Assembly: GCF_001424165.1 (NCBI RefSeq)
Contig: NZ_LMOJ01000026.1
Coordinates: 124,001 to 188,000 of the forward strand
DNA length: 64,000 nucleotides
DNA from: Massilia sp. Leaf139
GTDB taxonomy: Bacteria > Pseudomonadota > Gammaproteobacteria > Burkholderiales > Burkholderiaceae_D
Direction of reading: 5' to 3'
Shown piece after piece: positions 45,911 through 56,604 of the stretch. How positions within the stretch are numbered: the first letter of the stretch is position 1; each line of letters starts with the position of its first letter. The notes under the pieces are model-generated. The model had not been told where the DNA came from. It saw nothing but the letters and a program-made list of their open reading frames with translations, and made no database searches. A program made the translations under genes and the position numbers.

Positions 45911-47384
45911 CTAGCCTGTGTCGAACGGCCCACTGATATTTGGATGGGTTATCGATTCACGAATCGATATATAATCCTTTTTTTGCGCACCAGAGAGCTT
46001 GTTAAATTCTGCTTGCGATATGGCGTTTCTCAAGATATTGTTTTGACCGCCTTTCAACTGATAGAACCGCACGACATCATTCCGAGGATCTGCTCGGGCA
46101 ATGTTGAAAACGATCTGTTCCCACCCTCCTTCTAGATGAGATTCCGGCAGAGCGTCTTTAGTTTGCCCAGAAGCTGGGCCTTTCCAGACTTTAAGCGATT
46201 CCGCAGGGCGAATGTCGTAAATCACAAATTGACCATTTGCATTCCAATCAGGCCACACCGCGAGAAACTTACGCCACGCCGCTTTGGGATCAGACGAGTT
46301 TTGGATGTCATTGAAAACTTTTTCACTAACCCAGCAATCGCTCATCGCCCTGCTATTCGGGGATAAAATCCGGTACAACCGCGCCGGGCCTTTTATCTCA
46401 ACGCTAACCAATTTATGAAAATACTTGATATTGCTATCCGTGAGATTTGGCCAACCGTCTTTCACCCTGGCATCAACAACCGGCCTAAACGAAGCAACTT
46501 TCGCTTGTGACCATTGCAAGGAGGTGCCATCATTGAGCCAGCTGGGGCGCGTTCTTTTATTACGCATTAACGAGATCGCTTTCGCCTCAGGCAATGTCCC
46601 TCTGAAATGCACATTTCTTACATTCACAATTCCCTTCTGCTGCTGTAGTGCTTCTCGTTCCAGCTTTATTATGACGGAGTCAAGTACATGTTGCACCGGC
46701 TTCAATGCTTCTGCCAGATATTTGTCTGCTAACAGCCGAATTTTTTTTTACTTCCGAAAGAGCCTGCTTCGCTTTACCGCCGAGAATTGGAACAAACTCT
46801 ACTTTAGAACTCATTGCCTCAACTATACTAACAACCCTATCAAACGCAGACGTAAGTTCGCTTATTTTTAGCTTCGTTCGAACAACTTTTACTTCAGCAG
46901 CAAGCCATTTCAAAGCCTCATCGACTTTGTGTTCTTTTAGATATTTTTGCACTTGCCGTCGCCGTAGGAAAGAGATAATCCAGCTCATTGCCGCGTCGAC
47001 TGCTTCCACTACCTTCTGCCCACCGGTGCGTCTAACAAAACCAAAAAATATTTTAAGTACGCCCTTCACCAGTGAGCCTAACGCTGGAAATAATCCAATA
47101 AGCGTCAGCACAAGTGCAACCCAGTTCCACACATCGGTATGATCCCGCGAAAGTTTGCGGCAGTTCGCTATCAGATCCCGCACATCGCATAGCTGATCAA
47201 CCAAAGGAATCATGGAAATTCCAGCGTCTACCAAGATCTGAGACGTTGACCTGTCTTCGTTGAAATCGCCTTCGACAGCCTCCCAGAACCATACGAAAGG
47301 GTTTTTACTGAGCTCAGCAGGTTCACTATCGCCTGTCGCCCATGCCAAGGCGTCACGCATCTGGGTAGCATTTACGTCTGCCAT
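45911..47384 (-). pseudogene. T6SS-associated polymorphic toxin, split by an A9 homopolymer frameshift
   Basis: Two overlapping frames: 47384-46680 (234 aa) and one ending at 45911. They join into one 490-residue protein if a single A is removed from the run of nine A at 46741-46749 (minus strand); the join reads SEVKKIRLLADKYLAEALKP without interruption. The N-terminal part has a hydrophobic pretoxin-like core (ISMIPLVDQLCDVRDLIANC, VALVLTLIGLFPALGSLV). The C-terminal 190 residues contain GPARLYRILSPNS and LEGGWEQIVF, a pattern seen in T6SS cargo; an ADP-ribosyltransferase-like fold is only a guess. AAGGA precedes ATG 47384. It is either a true frameshift, a slippage site or an assembly error. 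Confidence 0.7.
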
Positions 47385-47427
47385 AGATATCCTTTTTAAA
47401 CGGATGGGGTTCGCCGTGAAACAAGCA

Positions 47428-50229
47428 TCAACCGATGAGCTTCTCTAAAGGGTCGTGTGGCTGCTCTTTTGTCGGAGTGCGGGGCGCATACACAACTTTT
47501 TTTACAGGCGCATTCAGCACGTTCTGATGTAGCGCCTTGCCTTCCTTGTCAAGTGTTCCCGACAGTACTGTGCCTTTCTCAAAATGGATCTGGTAGTCGA
47601 CCTCGGGTATTCCTTCAGCTAGCTCAGGATCCAGATAGTGCAGAGCAATCCAGTGTTTCGCCCCTTCGCTCAATTCGCCGGGCAGATTCGACAGATTCGC
47701 AGTTTTATTCGCCCCGCTGTCGAACAAATGTTTGCCTCCCTTCACCGAAAACTTCCCCGGACAAGCAAACGTAATATCCCCACCCTCGAGCGTCACCGCC
47801 GATTGCCCCGCCTGCAGCACGATCTTTTCCTTGGCCTTGATCTCGATGCAGTCGTTCACCGAGATCACCGTGATCTCCTTGTCCGCGATATTCTCCAGCC
47901 CATCCGTATGCGCCTGCAGCGACACCGGCCCGTTCGCGGCGATCGCCTGGATGCCGCCGGCATGGGCGAACAGGCTGGCCGCGTTGGCGGCGACCGTCGA
48001 CACCGTGTGCGCCGCCGTCATATGCAAGTCCGATTGCGTCGTCCAGCAGAGCTGCTTGCCAGCGTAGATGACGGTGGAGGCCGGCGTGGCCCAGTTGATG
48101 CTGGCGGCGGAGTCCATCAACACGGCGGCCGAGCCGAACCTCTCGACCGGCTGCTCCCCATCGAGCCCGCGCGAGCAAACTTTTGCTTTCAATGCGGGCT
48201 GGCCGTTGACGGCACCCGCATGCTTGCCCTTTTTCTTCGGATCGATCTCGTCAATGAAATCCGACTGGGCCTGCAAGGCGTCCTTGCTGAACAGGGCCTG
48301 CTGCTGGGCGGCGGCGTCGCCCAGGGTCTTGCCGAGCGACCCGGCGCTCTTCAACTGGGACAATGCCTCGGCCGCGTCCATCTGCGTCGAGCTGACGCCG
48401 CAGCCCTGCTGCGCACGCGCGCTGGTCGAGAGCAGCACGCCCTCCCCGCCGCGCACGACGGCCCAGGCGTCGGTGCGTAGTTCGAAACCGCTGCCGCGGT
48501 TGGCGCCGCGCTGGGCGTAGCCGGGGGATTGCTGGATCAGGTAGCCGAGGTTGAGCTGGGTGGCGGCTGTGCTGGTGGCGAGGCGGGTGCGCAGTTGTCC
48601 TTGCGTGTCGTCGATCTGCCACTGGTTGTAGCCGCCGCCGTCGAAGTTATGGCTATGGATGCCCGACAGGGTGCCGGCGTGATCGACGCCGGAATCGACA
48701 CCGGCCGCAAAAGGCGGCAGGTCCGCGCCGGTGAACAGCTGGGCGACGATGACGGGACGGTCGATGTCGCCTTCGATGAAATCGACCAGCACTTCGGTGC
48801 CGACGCGCGGCGTGAACAGGGTGCCCCAGTTGGGGCCGGCTAGCGCTTCGGCCACGCGCACCCAGGTGCCGGAGCGCTCGTCGCCCGGGGCGCAGCCGGT
48901 TTCGTCGGTATTGTGCGGGAGGCCGCCGGGATTCGGGCGGGCGCCGCGCTGCCAGGCGAACTGGATGCGCACCTGGTGGTCGCGCGTGGTGGTCGACACC
49001 GCATCGGCCAGGCCGACGACGCGTGCGCATTGCGGGCCCGGCGCCGTGATGGCGTGCGGCGCCGCCGTCAGTGCCGGCACGATGGCGACCGTGTCGCGCA
49101 CGCAGCCGAAGCGGTTGCGGTAAGTGCCGCGCTCCATGCCTTGATTTGCCTGCGTGATGCCGGTGTCGAAATTGTTGCGCGCCTCGTGGCTTACCCACAG
49201 CACCGTGAAGGCGTTCTCACCGTCCGGATAGCGGTCGTGCTGTGTAAGCTGGAAACCATGGCCGGCGGCCAGGCGCCGTGCCGCGCCGCTGCCCTCGAAC
49301 ACCTTGTTCTCTCCTTCCAGCGCCTGCAGCATCAACTCGCTGTGCGTGTTCGCCTCGGAACGCGTGCCGGCGATGCGCTCGCCGCTGCCGTCGTACAGCC
49401 ACAGGGTCGGCAGCTCGCCCGCATCGAGGTTGGAACGCTGCTCGCAGCCGGGGGCGAGCAGTTGCGCGGGATCCCAGCTGCTGATGGCGACGGCATTCGC
49501 GGCGAGGCGGCGGCGGGCGCTGAAGCCGTCGATGGCGTCGTCGCGTTCCGTGGCGCGCACACCGTGGAAGCGGATGATGTCGCCGCCGGGCATCGCCGGC
49601 GCGCTGGCGCGGCTGTCGAAGATGACAAGGCGGTGGCGCGCCTGCCCGTCCTCCTGCGATTCGTGTTCGAAGCGCCAGCTCAGGCCCTCCGACGCAAGCA
49701 GGCGTACGAAAAAGTCGAGATCGCTCTCGCGGTACTGGGTGCAGACGGCGCGCGTCGGCAGTGCCTGGGTGATGTCGAAATCGAAGGCGACCTGCGGGTA
49801 ATCGGCCAGCAGTTCCGTGACGATCTCGCGCGCGCTTTGATCCTGGAAGATGTAGCTGTCACGCCGCAGCGCCAGCAGTGCCAGCGCCGGTTCCAGCCGC
49901 AGCCGGTAGCGCGCGACGCCGCCGTCGGCGCCGAGCCAGGCGGCCTCGGTGCAGAGGCCATGCCAGGCGCGCCGGCTGCCATCGGGCTGCAGCAGGCCGA
50001 GGGTGAGTTCTTCGCCGATGAATGTGTCGAGATCGAGGTCGGCCGAGGTGCTCAAGGCGTCGACCTCGAAGCGGAACAGTTCGTTGACCGCCTCGCGCCC
50101 GCTGAAGGCTTCGGCGGCCAGGCTTTCCGGCAGGCCGCTGTCCTGGCTGGTGGTGAGGATGATGAGCCGTGCATGCTGGCTCAGGCCTGTGCCGAACAGG
50201 CCGAGGGAAGGAAAGCCGGGCGCGTTCAT
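47428..50229 (-). CDS. vgrG: type VI secretion system spike protein VgrG with C-terminal extension
   Basis: A 933-residue VgrG. gp27/gp5-like domains extend to about residue 560 (AFSGREAVNELFRFEVDALS; GTLFTPRVGTEVLVDFIEGD; DRPVIVAQLF). The DUF2345 beta-helix spans about 590-835. The final 95 residues form a separate, lower-GC extension (IPEVDYQIHFEKGTVLSGTL), a TTR-like adaptor for the neighbouring effector. AAGGAG before ATG 50229 fixes the start. No other T6SS structural genes are in the window, so this is an orphan vgrG-effector-immunity cassette. Confidence 0.93.
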   Translation of the reverse strand: MNAPGFPSLGLFGTGLSQHARLIILTTSQDSGLPESLAAEAFSGREAVNELFRFEVDALSTSADLDLDTFIGEELTLGLLQPDGSRRAWHGLCTEAAWLGADGGVARYRLRLEPALALLALRRDSYIFQDQSAREIVTELLADYPQVAFDFDITQALPTRAVCTQYRESDLDFFVRLLASEGLSWRFEHESQEDGQARHRLVIFDSRASAPAMPGGDIIRFHGVRATERDDAIDGFSARRRLAANAVAISSWDPAQLLAPGCEQRSNLDAGELPTLWLYDGSGERIAGTRSEANTHSELMLQALEGENKVFEGSGAARRLAAGHGFQLTQHDRYPDGENAFTVLWVSHEARNNFDTGITQANQGMERGTYRNRFGCVRDTVAIVPALTAAPHAITAPGPQCARVVGLADAVSTTTRDHQVRIQFAWQRGARPNPGGLPHNTDETGCAPGDERSGTWVRVAEALAGPNWGTLFTPRVGTEVLVDFIEGDIDRPVIVAQLFTGADLPPFAAGVDSGVDHAGTLSGIHSHNFDGGGYNQWQIDDTQGQLRTRLATSTAATQLNLGYLIQQSPGYAQRGANRGSGFELRTDAWAVVRGGEGVLLSTSARAQQGCGVSSTQMDAAEALSQLKSAGSLGKTLGDAAAQQQALFSKDALQAQSDFIDEIDPKKKGKHAGAVNGQPALKAKVCSRGLDGEQPVERFGSAAVLMDSAASINWATPASTVIYAGKQLCWTTQSDLHMTAAHTVSTVAANAASLFAHAGGIQAIAANGPVSLQAHTDGLENIADKEITVISVNDCIEIKAKEKIVLQAGQSAVTLEGGDITFACPGKFSVKGGKHLFDSGANKTANLSNLPGELSEGAKHWIALHYLDPELAEGIPEVDYQIHFEKGTVLSGTLDKEGKALHQNVLNAPVKKVVYAPRTPTKEQPHDPLEKLIG

Positions 50230-50347
50230 GCGCACTCCTTTGTCCGGGAATCGAGGGCAAGCCTGATGCCTGCCAAAGATCGATGTTACCGAACTTAAAG
50301 AGCGCAAAGCTGCTCGCGGGCATGACCCGCATCAAAGCTTGGACGGC

Positions 50348-51577
50348 TTAGCCGGGCGGCGCCGCAGGCTCGGGCGGGGCCGCGGCCTCGAGCGGCGCCA
50401 GGCCGCGCAGGCGCAATGCGATCAGCATCGCGCCTGCCAGCACGGCGCCCAGCAGGCCGACGACGCCGGGCCAGCCGCCGTGCTCCCACACATAGCCGCA
50501 GAACCAGCCGACCACGCTCGAGCCCAGGTAGTAGAAGAACAGGTAGAGCGCCGAGGCCAGCGCCTGCGGTGCGCGCGCCCTGCGGCCAACCCAGCTGCTG
50601 GCCACCGAATGCGTGGCGAAAAAGCCAAAGGTATAGAGGCCGACGCCGGCCACCACCGCAAGCAAGTTGCCGAACAGGGTCAGCAGCAAGCCCGCAAACA
50701 TTACCGACATCACCAGCCACAGCACGTTGCGCCGCCCCAGCCGGTCGGCCAGGCGCCCGGCCCACACGGAACTGAAGATGCCCAGCAGGTAGAGCACCGA
50801 CAAGGCGCCGACCGCGCTCGGGCGCAGGCCGAATTCGGGGCCGAGCAGGCGGTAGCCGATGTAGTTGTACAGGCTGACGAAAGAACCCATCAGCAGGAAG
50901 GAGAGCGCGAACAGCCAGGGCAAACCGGCGTCGCGCACATGGCGGCGCGTGCCTTCGACCAGGCCGGCGAAGCCGCCCTGCCCCGGCCGGAAGCGCTTCG
51001 ATGCCGGCAGGCTGCGCCAGAATTCCCAAGCCGCGTACAGGCCGGCCGCGCCCATCAGCCCGAGCGCCGTGCGCCACGACCAGAAGTCGCTGATGACAGA
51101 GGCCAGCACCCGCCCGAACATGCCGCCGAAGGCGCTGCCACTGATGTACATGCCCATCGCCAGGCCCAGCGACGCGCCTTCGATTTCCTCGCTCAGGTAG
51201 GCCATGGCCACGGCCGGCATCCCGCCCAGCATGAAGCCGAGCAGGCCGCGCAGGATCAGCAATTGGGTGTAGTCGCTGGTGAAGGCGGCCAGCAGCGTGA
51301 GGAGGCCGCCGCTGAGCATGGAGGCGGCCATCAGGGGCTTGCGGCCGAAGCGTTCGGACAGGATGCTCGAGACGAGCAGCGAGATGGCCAGGGTGGCGGT
51401 GGAAATCGACAGCGCCAGGCTGCTTTGCGCGGGAGTGAGCACGAAATCGCGCGCCAGCAGGGGCATCAGGGGCTGGACGCTGTAGAGCAGCGCGAAGGTG
51501 GAAAAACCACCGAAGGCCATGGCGCGGTTGATGCGCTTGAAATCGGCGCTGCCGGCGGCGATGGCGGGAGAAGACAT
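50348..51577 (-). CDS. MFS transporter, YnfM/sugar-efflux type
   Basis: A 409-residue major-facilitator protein with 12 predicted helices. MFS signatures: ILSERFGRKPLMAASML after helix 2 and GRLADRLGRRNVLWLV in the second half. It starts MSSPAIAAGSADFKRINRAM and ends in a Pro/Ala-rich tail. Substrate not predictable; homologues efflux drugs or arabinose. It stands alone, bounded by a repeat cluster upstream. Confidence 0.88.
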   Translation of the reverse strand: MSSPAIAAGSADFKRINRAMAFGGFSTFALLYSVQPLMPLLARDFVLTPAQSSLALSISTATLAISLLVSSILSERFGRKPLMAASMLSGGLLTLLAAFTSDYTQLLILRGLLGFMLGGMPAVAMAYLSEEIEGASLGLAMGMYISGSAFGGMFGRVLASVISDFWSWRTALGLMGAAGLYAAWEFWRSLPASKRFRPGQGGFAGLVEGTRRHVRDAGLPWLFALSFLLMGSFVSLYNYIGYRLLGPEFGLRPSAVGALSVLYLLGIFSSVWAGRLADRLGRRNVLWLVMSVMFAGLLLTLFGNLLAVVAGVGLYTFGFFATHSVASSWVGRRARAPQALASALYLFFYYLGSSVVGWFCGYVWEHGGWPGVVGLLGAVLAGAMLIALRLRGLAPLEAAAPPEPAAPPG

Positions 51578-51596
51578 GGGTGCGTCCTGGAACTCG

Positions 51597-51806
51597 ACTG
51601 CCCATGATAGCTAAAAATGGCATGGGCCGTTGGAGAGGGTTCGGTTTGCGGAGGTGTGTTTACGACGAAGCGAACGTGCGGCCGAAGGGACGCAGGGTGG
51701 ACGGGTTTCCCGTCCATGCGTTAAATGCGCCGCAACGCAAACGTCCGTGTGGGCACGGGGCGCCCACCCTACAACTGCCCATGATAGCCAAAAATGGCAT
51801 GGGCCG
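51597..51806. repeat. 33-bp direct repeat pair
   Basis: ACTGCCCATGATAGC then TAAAAATGGCATGGGCCG at 51597-51629 recurs at 51774-51806 with one T/C change, 177 bp apart. Each copy contains GCCCATG...CATGGGC, so each can fold into a 7-bp stem. The copies bracket two REP-like palindromes. Confidence 0.75.
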
Positions 51807-51902
51807 CCGGCGCGTGCCTGGTACGCGGACGTGCGTTGAACGCGTGGACGGGAGACCCGTCCACCCTACGGGCAGCCGTAGGGTGGGCGCCCCGTGCCCA
51901 CC
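51692..51902. repeat. cluster of four REP-like GTAG palindromes
   Basis: Units at 51692-51720 (a degenerate head CAGGGTGGACGGG), 51746-51772 (minus), 51841-51869 (minus) and 51878-51902 (plus). They share the pattern GTAGGGTGGRC, a short variable centre and GYCCACGCG or close. The last two face away from each other with heads 9 bp apart. They alternate with the 33-bp direct repeats. Confidence 0.65.
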
Positions 51903-51917
51903 GGTTTAAGGTCAGCC

Positions 51918-52787
51918 TTAGGGATACTCGGTATCCAGCTCCGACCCCGCATAGTTCTCCAGCTCGGCGATCAGCTGCGTCATCGGCGCCTTGGTGCGGA
52001 TGCTCTGCAGCACCGTGCAGTGCTCGCGGTAGGTCTGCACGCGCTCGGCGATGATGGCGCGGTGCGGCGCGGGGATTTTTTCCAGCAGGGCCGCCCAGCC
52101 GGTCTCGTAGTCGGGATCGTTCTTGCGCACCGATTTCACGAAGCGCTCGAAGTCCTTCTGCCCCGCGCGCGCGACGATCGTGCCGCCGTCGACGGCGAAG
52201 ATGACGGCCAGCGCGATCACGCCTTCGGCGTTCAGGTCGGGGTCGTTGACCGGGCCTTCGTAGTGGTGCTTGCGCAGCCACTTGGCGGCGTCGACGATCG
52301 CCTGCACGCTTTCGCGCTGGCGCACCTGGCCCAGGTAGCGCTCGTAGCCGCTCCAGGATTCGCCCGGGTCGGCGGTGCAGATGTCGACGAACAGCTCCTT
52401 CAGGCGGCGGCCCGCATAGACCGGGTCGTTGTCGTATTCGCCGACCAGGCTGTCCTCGGGCAGCGCGGCCAGTTCGCGGATCATGCGGAAGCCCGCCTGG
52501 AACACGTACTCGGCGCCGTCGTCGATGAGGATGTCGAGCGCGGTCTCGTCGCTGTCGTCGTCGCACAGGTGCTCGAGGCCGAGCGAGACGCCGCCCACGG
52601 TCAGCAGCAGCGCGCGCTGAATGCCTTCGGCGGTGCGGTCGTTGGTGAACTTCTCGGCCACCATCGCCGTGATGGACGCGAGCTCGTCGGCCAGGCCGAT
52701 CGCCTCGTCGGGGTCGGCCTGGGCGGGAATCAGCTTGATCGCACGCACCAGGCGCGGCAGTTTTTCAATGACGATTGCAGGCAGCAT
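51918..52787 (-). CDS. uncharacterised protein, fourth gene of the J-domain operon
   Basis: A 289-residue soluble protein, MLPAIVIEKLPRLVRAIKLI at the start, acidic in the middle (LCDDDSDETALDILIDDGAE) and helical. No domain recognised. It begins 14 bp after the preceding gene's stop. A longer frame to 53153 overlaps that gene and is not needed. The predicted role is unknown; the operon context suggests it acts with the mini J-protein and two other novel proteins. Confidence 0.65.
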   Translation of the reverse strand: MLPAIVIEKLPRLVRAIKLIPAQADPDEAIGLADELASITAMVAEKFTNDRTAEGIQRALLLTVGGVSLGLEHLCDDDSDETALDILIDDGAEYVFQAGFRMIRELAALPEDSLVGEYDNDPVYAGRRLKELFVDICTADPGESWSGYERYLGQVRQRESVQAIVDAAKWLRKHHYEGPVNDPDLNAEGVIALAVIFAVDGGTIVARAGQKDFERFVKSVRKNDPDYETGWAALLEKIPAPHRAIIAERVQTYREHCTVLQSIRTKAPMTQLIAELENYAGSELDTEYP

Positions 52788-52801
52788 CGATGGCGTTCCG
52801 C

Positions 52802-53590
52802 TCACGAGAAGATGTCCGAACCGATGCTCTTGCGCGTACTGCGCCTTGGCATGGTGCGTACCGACGGCACCTGCTTGCGCAGGCGGTACAGCAGGTCGCG
52901 CGTGCTGCGCTGCTGGAAGTCCGGGTCTTCGTCCGGATCGTCCGGGAACTCGGCTTCGGCCATCTCGTTGCTGTGCCTGAATTCCGGGAACAGCTCGATC
53001 AGCGAACGCTCCCAGCCGTCCTCGCTGGCCTTGGCCAGGTCGATCGCGAGCGGGATGATGTCGCTGTCGGACGAGGTCTGGCCCGTGACGTAGCGGCCTT
53101 TCAGGTTGATCTCGCCGGCCACTTCCATGATCTCCTTCGGCGCCAGCGACCACAGGATGGCGAACACGGTCGCGCCGTGGTCGGTGGCGGAGGCCTCGGC
53201 CAGCAGCTCGTGGCGGCGGTCTTCGTCGTCGGTGGCGTAGACCACGCCGTGCACGTGGTTGAACAGGCCTTCGGCGATGCGCTCGGGGTCGTCCTCGATC
53301 ATGTTGTCCGGCCAGGTGGCGGCCATGTAGGCCAGGCTCTCGGCCCAGGCCTTGGGCGGCACCAGCATGGTCGCCAGCGACGTCTTGGCGCCGTCGAAGC
53401 CGGCCAGGTGCAGGGCCGTCACCTGCGGCGGCAGGGTCGACAGCACTTCGGCCACGGCATAGTCGCCGTGCTCATCGGCCGCCTGCGAGAACGCCTCTTC
53501 GGCGTGCTGCAGCGAGCCGGCCAGCACCAGTTCGCTGACCTGTTTCGTCAGGGCGGGCAGGTTGGCGCTTTTGTTTGCTTCATCGCTCAT
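52802..53590 (-). CDS. uncharacterised protein, third gene of the J-domain operon
   Basis: A 262-residue helical, acidic protein (MSDEANKSANLPALTKQVSE...), with a basic C-terminal tail (MPRRSTRKSIGSDIFS). No family recognised. AAGGAGA lies 7 bp before ATG 53590, and that ATG overlaps the previous gene's TGA, so the two are coupled. The acidic body with a basic tail could suit a chaperone-cofactor or binding function, but this is speculation. Confidence 0.65.
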   Translation of the reverse strand: MSDEANKSANLPALTKQVSELVLAGSLQHAEEAFSQAADEHGDYAVAEVLSTLPPQVTALHLAGFDGAKTSLATMLVPPKAWAESLAYMAATWPDNMIEDDPERIAEGLFNHVHGVVYATDDEDRRHELLAEASATDHGATVFAILWSLAPKEIMEVAGEINLKGRYVTGQTSSDSDIIPLAIDLAKASEDGWERSLIELFPEFRHSNEMAEAEFPDDPDEDPDFQQRSTRDLLYRLRKQVPSVRTMPRRSTRKSIGSDIFS

Positions 53591-54105
53591 TCGCGTTCTC
53601 CTTCGCCGTCGAAGATCTGCGTGAAGTCGTCCGACACCATGCCGGATTCCTCGTCGAGGTCGTCGTCGCCCTCGTCGCCCGCGGCGAGCTGGTCGAGCGA
53701 CTGGTCGTCGTCGTCCCAGCGGCCCTGGTGCTTGTAGAGGAAGGCGGTGATGATCGCCTGGCGCGCCAGCTCGGGGTGGTTTTCCGTCATCGACGCGTAC
53801 ATCGCCGCGCCGTCCTCGCCCGTGCACTCGGCCATGGCGAAGACTTTCGCGGGATCGTCGCCCTCGTAGTCGGCCGCTTCGCGCAGCAGGCCTTTCGGAT
53901 CGGTGAACTTGATCTTGTCGACCAGGGCGAAGGCCATCAGGTTGACGTCGTCGATGCCGGAACCGCCGGCGTATTCCGACACCAGGGCGTCGACCATCAT
54001 CTGGTAGTTCTTCTTGTTCGGCGGGTCGCCCAGCGTGCCTTCGATCTGGCCCTCGAGTTCGCGCGACTGGTAGGCAAATTCGGGATGTACTCTTTTCATA
54101 TTCAT
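53587..54105 (-). CDS. uncharacterised acidic protein, second gene of the J-domain operon
   Basis: A 172-residue protein whose C-terminus is strongly acidic (WDDDDQSLDQLAAGDEGDDD, then LDEESGMVSDDF). It starts MNMKRVHPEFAYQSREL; ATG 54105 has AGGAC at close spacing. No family recognised. It lies 47 bp after the mini J-protein stop and is coupled by an ATGA overlap to the next gene. Confidence 0.65.
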   Translation of the reverse strand: MNMKRVHPEFAYQSRELEGQIEGTLGDPPNKKNYQMMVDALVSEYAGGSGIDDVNLMAFALVDKIKFTDPKGLLREAADYEGDDPAKVFAMAECTGEDGAAMYASMTENHPELARQAIITAFLYKHQGRWDDDDQSLDQLAAGDEGDDDLDEESGMVSDDFTQIFDGEGERE

Positions 54106-54152
54106 GTCCTGTATGCGGTGGGTGCGGCCTGGGGCCGGGCGGCTCTGCGGCG

Positions 54153-54443
54153 TCAAGCCTGCAGCGTCACGCCGTTCAGTGCGAACAGCGAGCGCCACAG
54201 CTCGAAGGCTTCGGCCTCGGCGTCGAGCACGATGCGGTGGTTCACGCTCTGGTTGTATTCTTCGCGCTTGGCCGGATCCGACAGGATCTCGTAGGCCTTG
54301 GTCACGGCCTTGAAGCGCGCTTCCGCGCCCGGCGCGTCGTTGCGGTCGGGGTGGTAGCGCATCGCCAGCGAGCGGTAGACCTTCTTGATCTCGTCGTCGC
54401 CGGCATTCGGCGCGACGCCGAGGATCGCGTATAAATTTTCCAC
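54153..54443 (-). CDS. mini J-domain (DnaJ-like) protein
   Basis: A 96-residue protein that is little more than a J domain: ENLYAILGVAPNAGDDEIKK, then YRSLAMRYHPDRNDAPGAEA with the HPD tripeptide required to stimulate DnaK ATPase, and ARFKAVTKAYEILSDPAKRE. There is a short tail and no G/F or zinc-finger region, so it is a class C-type co-chaperone. GTG 54443 has GGAGAG 7 bp upstream; ATG 54479 lies before the Shine-Dalgarno. It leads a four-gene operon. Confidence 0.83.
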   Translation of the reverse strand: MENLYAILGVAPNAGDDEIKKVYRSLAMRYHPDRNDAPGAEARFKAVTKAYEILSDPAKREEYNQSVNHRIVLDAEAEAFELWRSLFALNGVTLQA

Positions 54444-54683
54444 TTTGGAACTCTCCGGCTGGTGCCGAACGAACGGCAAAACGAGATTATCCTATAGAAA
54501 ACGCCAACATGACAGCAAGGGCGGGACGCGCCGACCTCCCTCCCCCACCTTGCAAGCGGGCGAATGCGCCCCAAGTATGATCCCTGTATACGGGGCGAAC
54601 CGTGCGCTCCACCACATAGGCGGGCCCTGGCAGGGCCGGCTGCGGTAAAATGCCGTTAACTTTACCTATTCAAAACACCATTC

Positions 54684-56447
<1,764 letters not shown>

Positions 56448-56470
56448 TCGCCTGACGACGCCTGTCCAGC

Positions 56471-56507
56471 ATCCCGCCCCGGCCCTGGCCGCGGCGGGAT
56501 TTTTTTT
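56471..56507 (+). terminator. glnS terminator
   Basis: ATCCCGCC pairs with GGCGGGAT with an inner GGCC..GGCC loop stem, followed by T7. It begins 24 bp after the glnS stop. Confidence 0.9.
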
Positions 56508-56604
56508 GCGTCACGCGTTCCCACAACTAGCAGTACTGACAGGTTTCGTCTTATAGCCAACTAGAGGATTCTGATCCTAATCAAATAAGTCGGATATCGA
56601 TTGG

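Larger units (their letters stand above)
51578..51917. other. 340-bp gene-free repeat region between the MFS gene and the four-gene operon
   Basis: Composed almost entirely of the two repeat types listed here (33-bp direct repeats and GTAG palindromes). Short open frames run through it on both strands but are just repeat sequence. Confidence 0.7.

Noticed and set aside
51692..51902. Hairpins in the repeat cluster as intrinsic terminators
   Set aside because: No U-tract follows any of them; their common GTAG head fits a dispersed repeat better.
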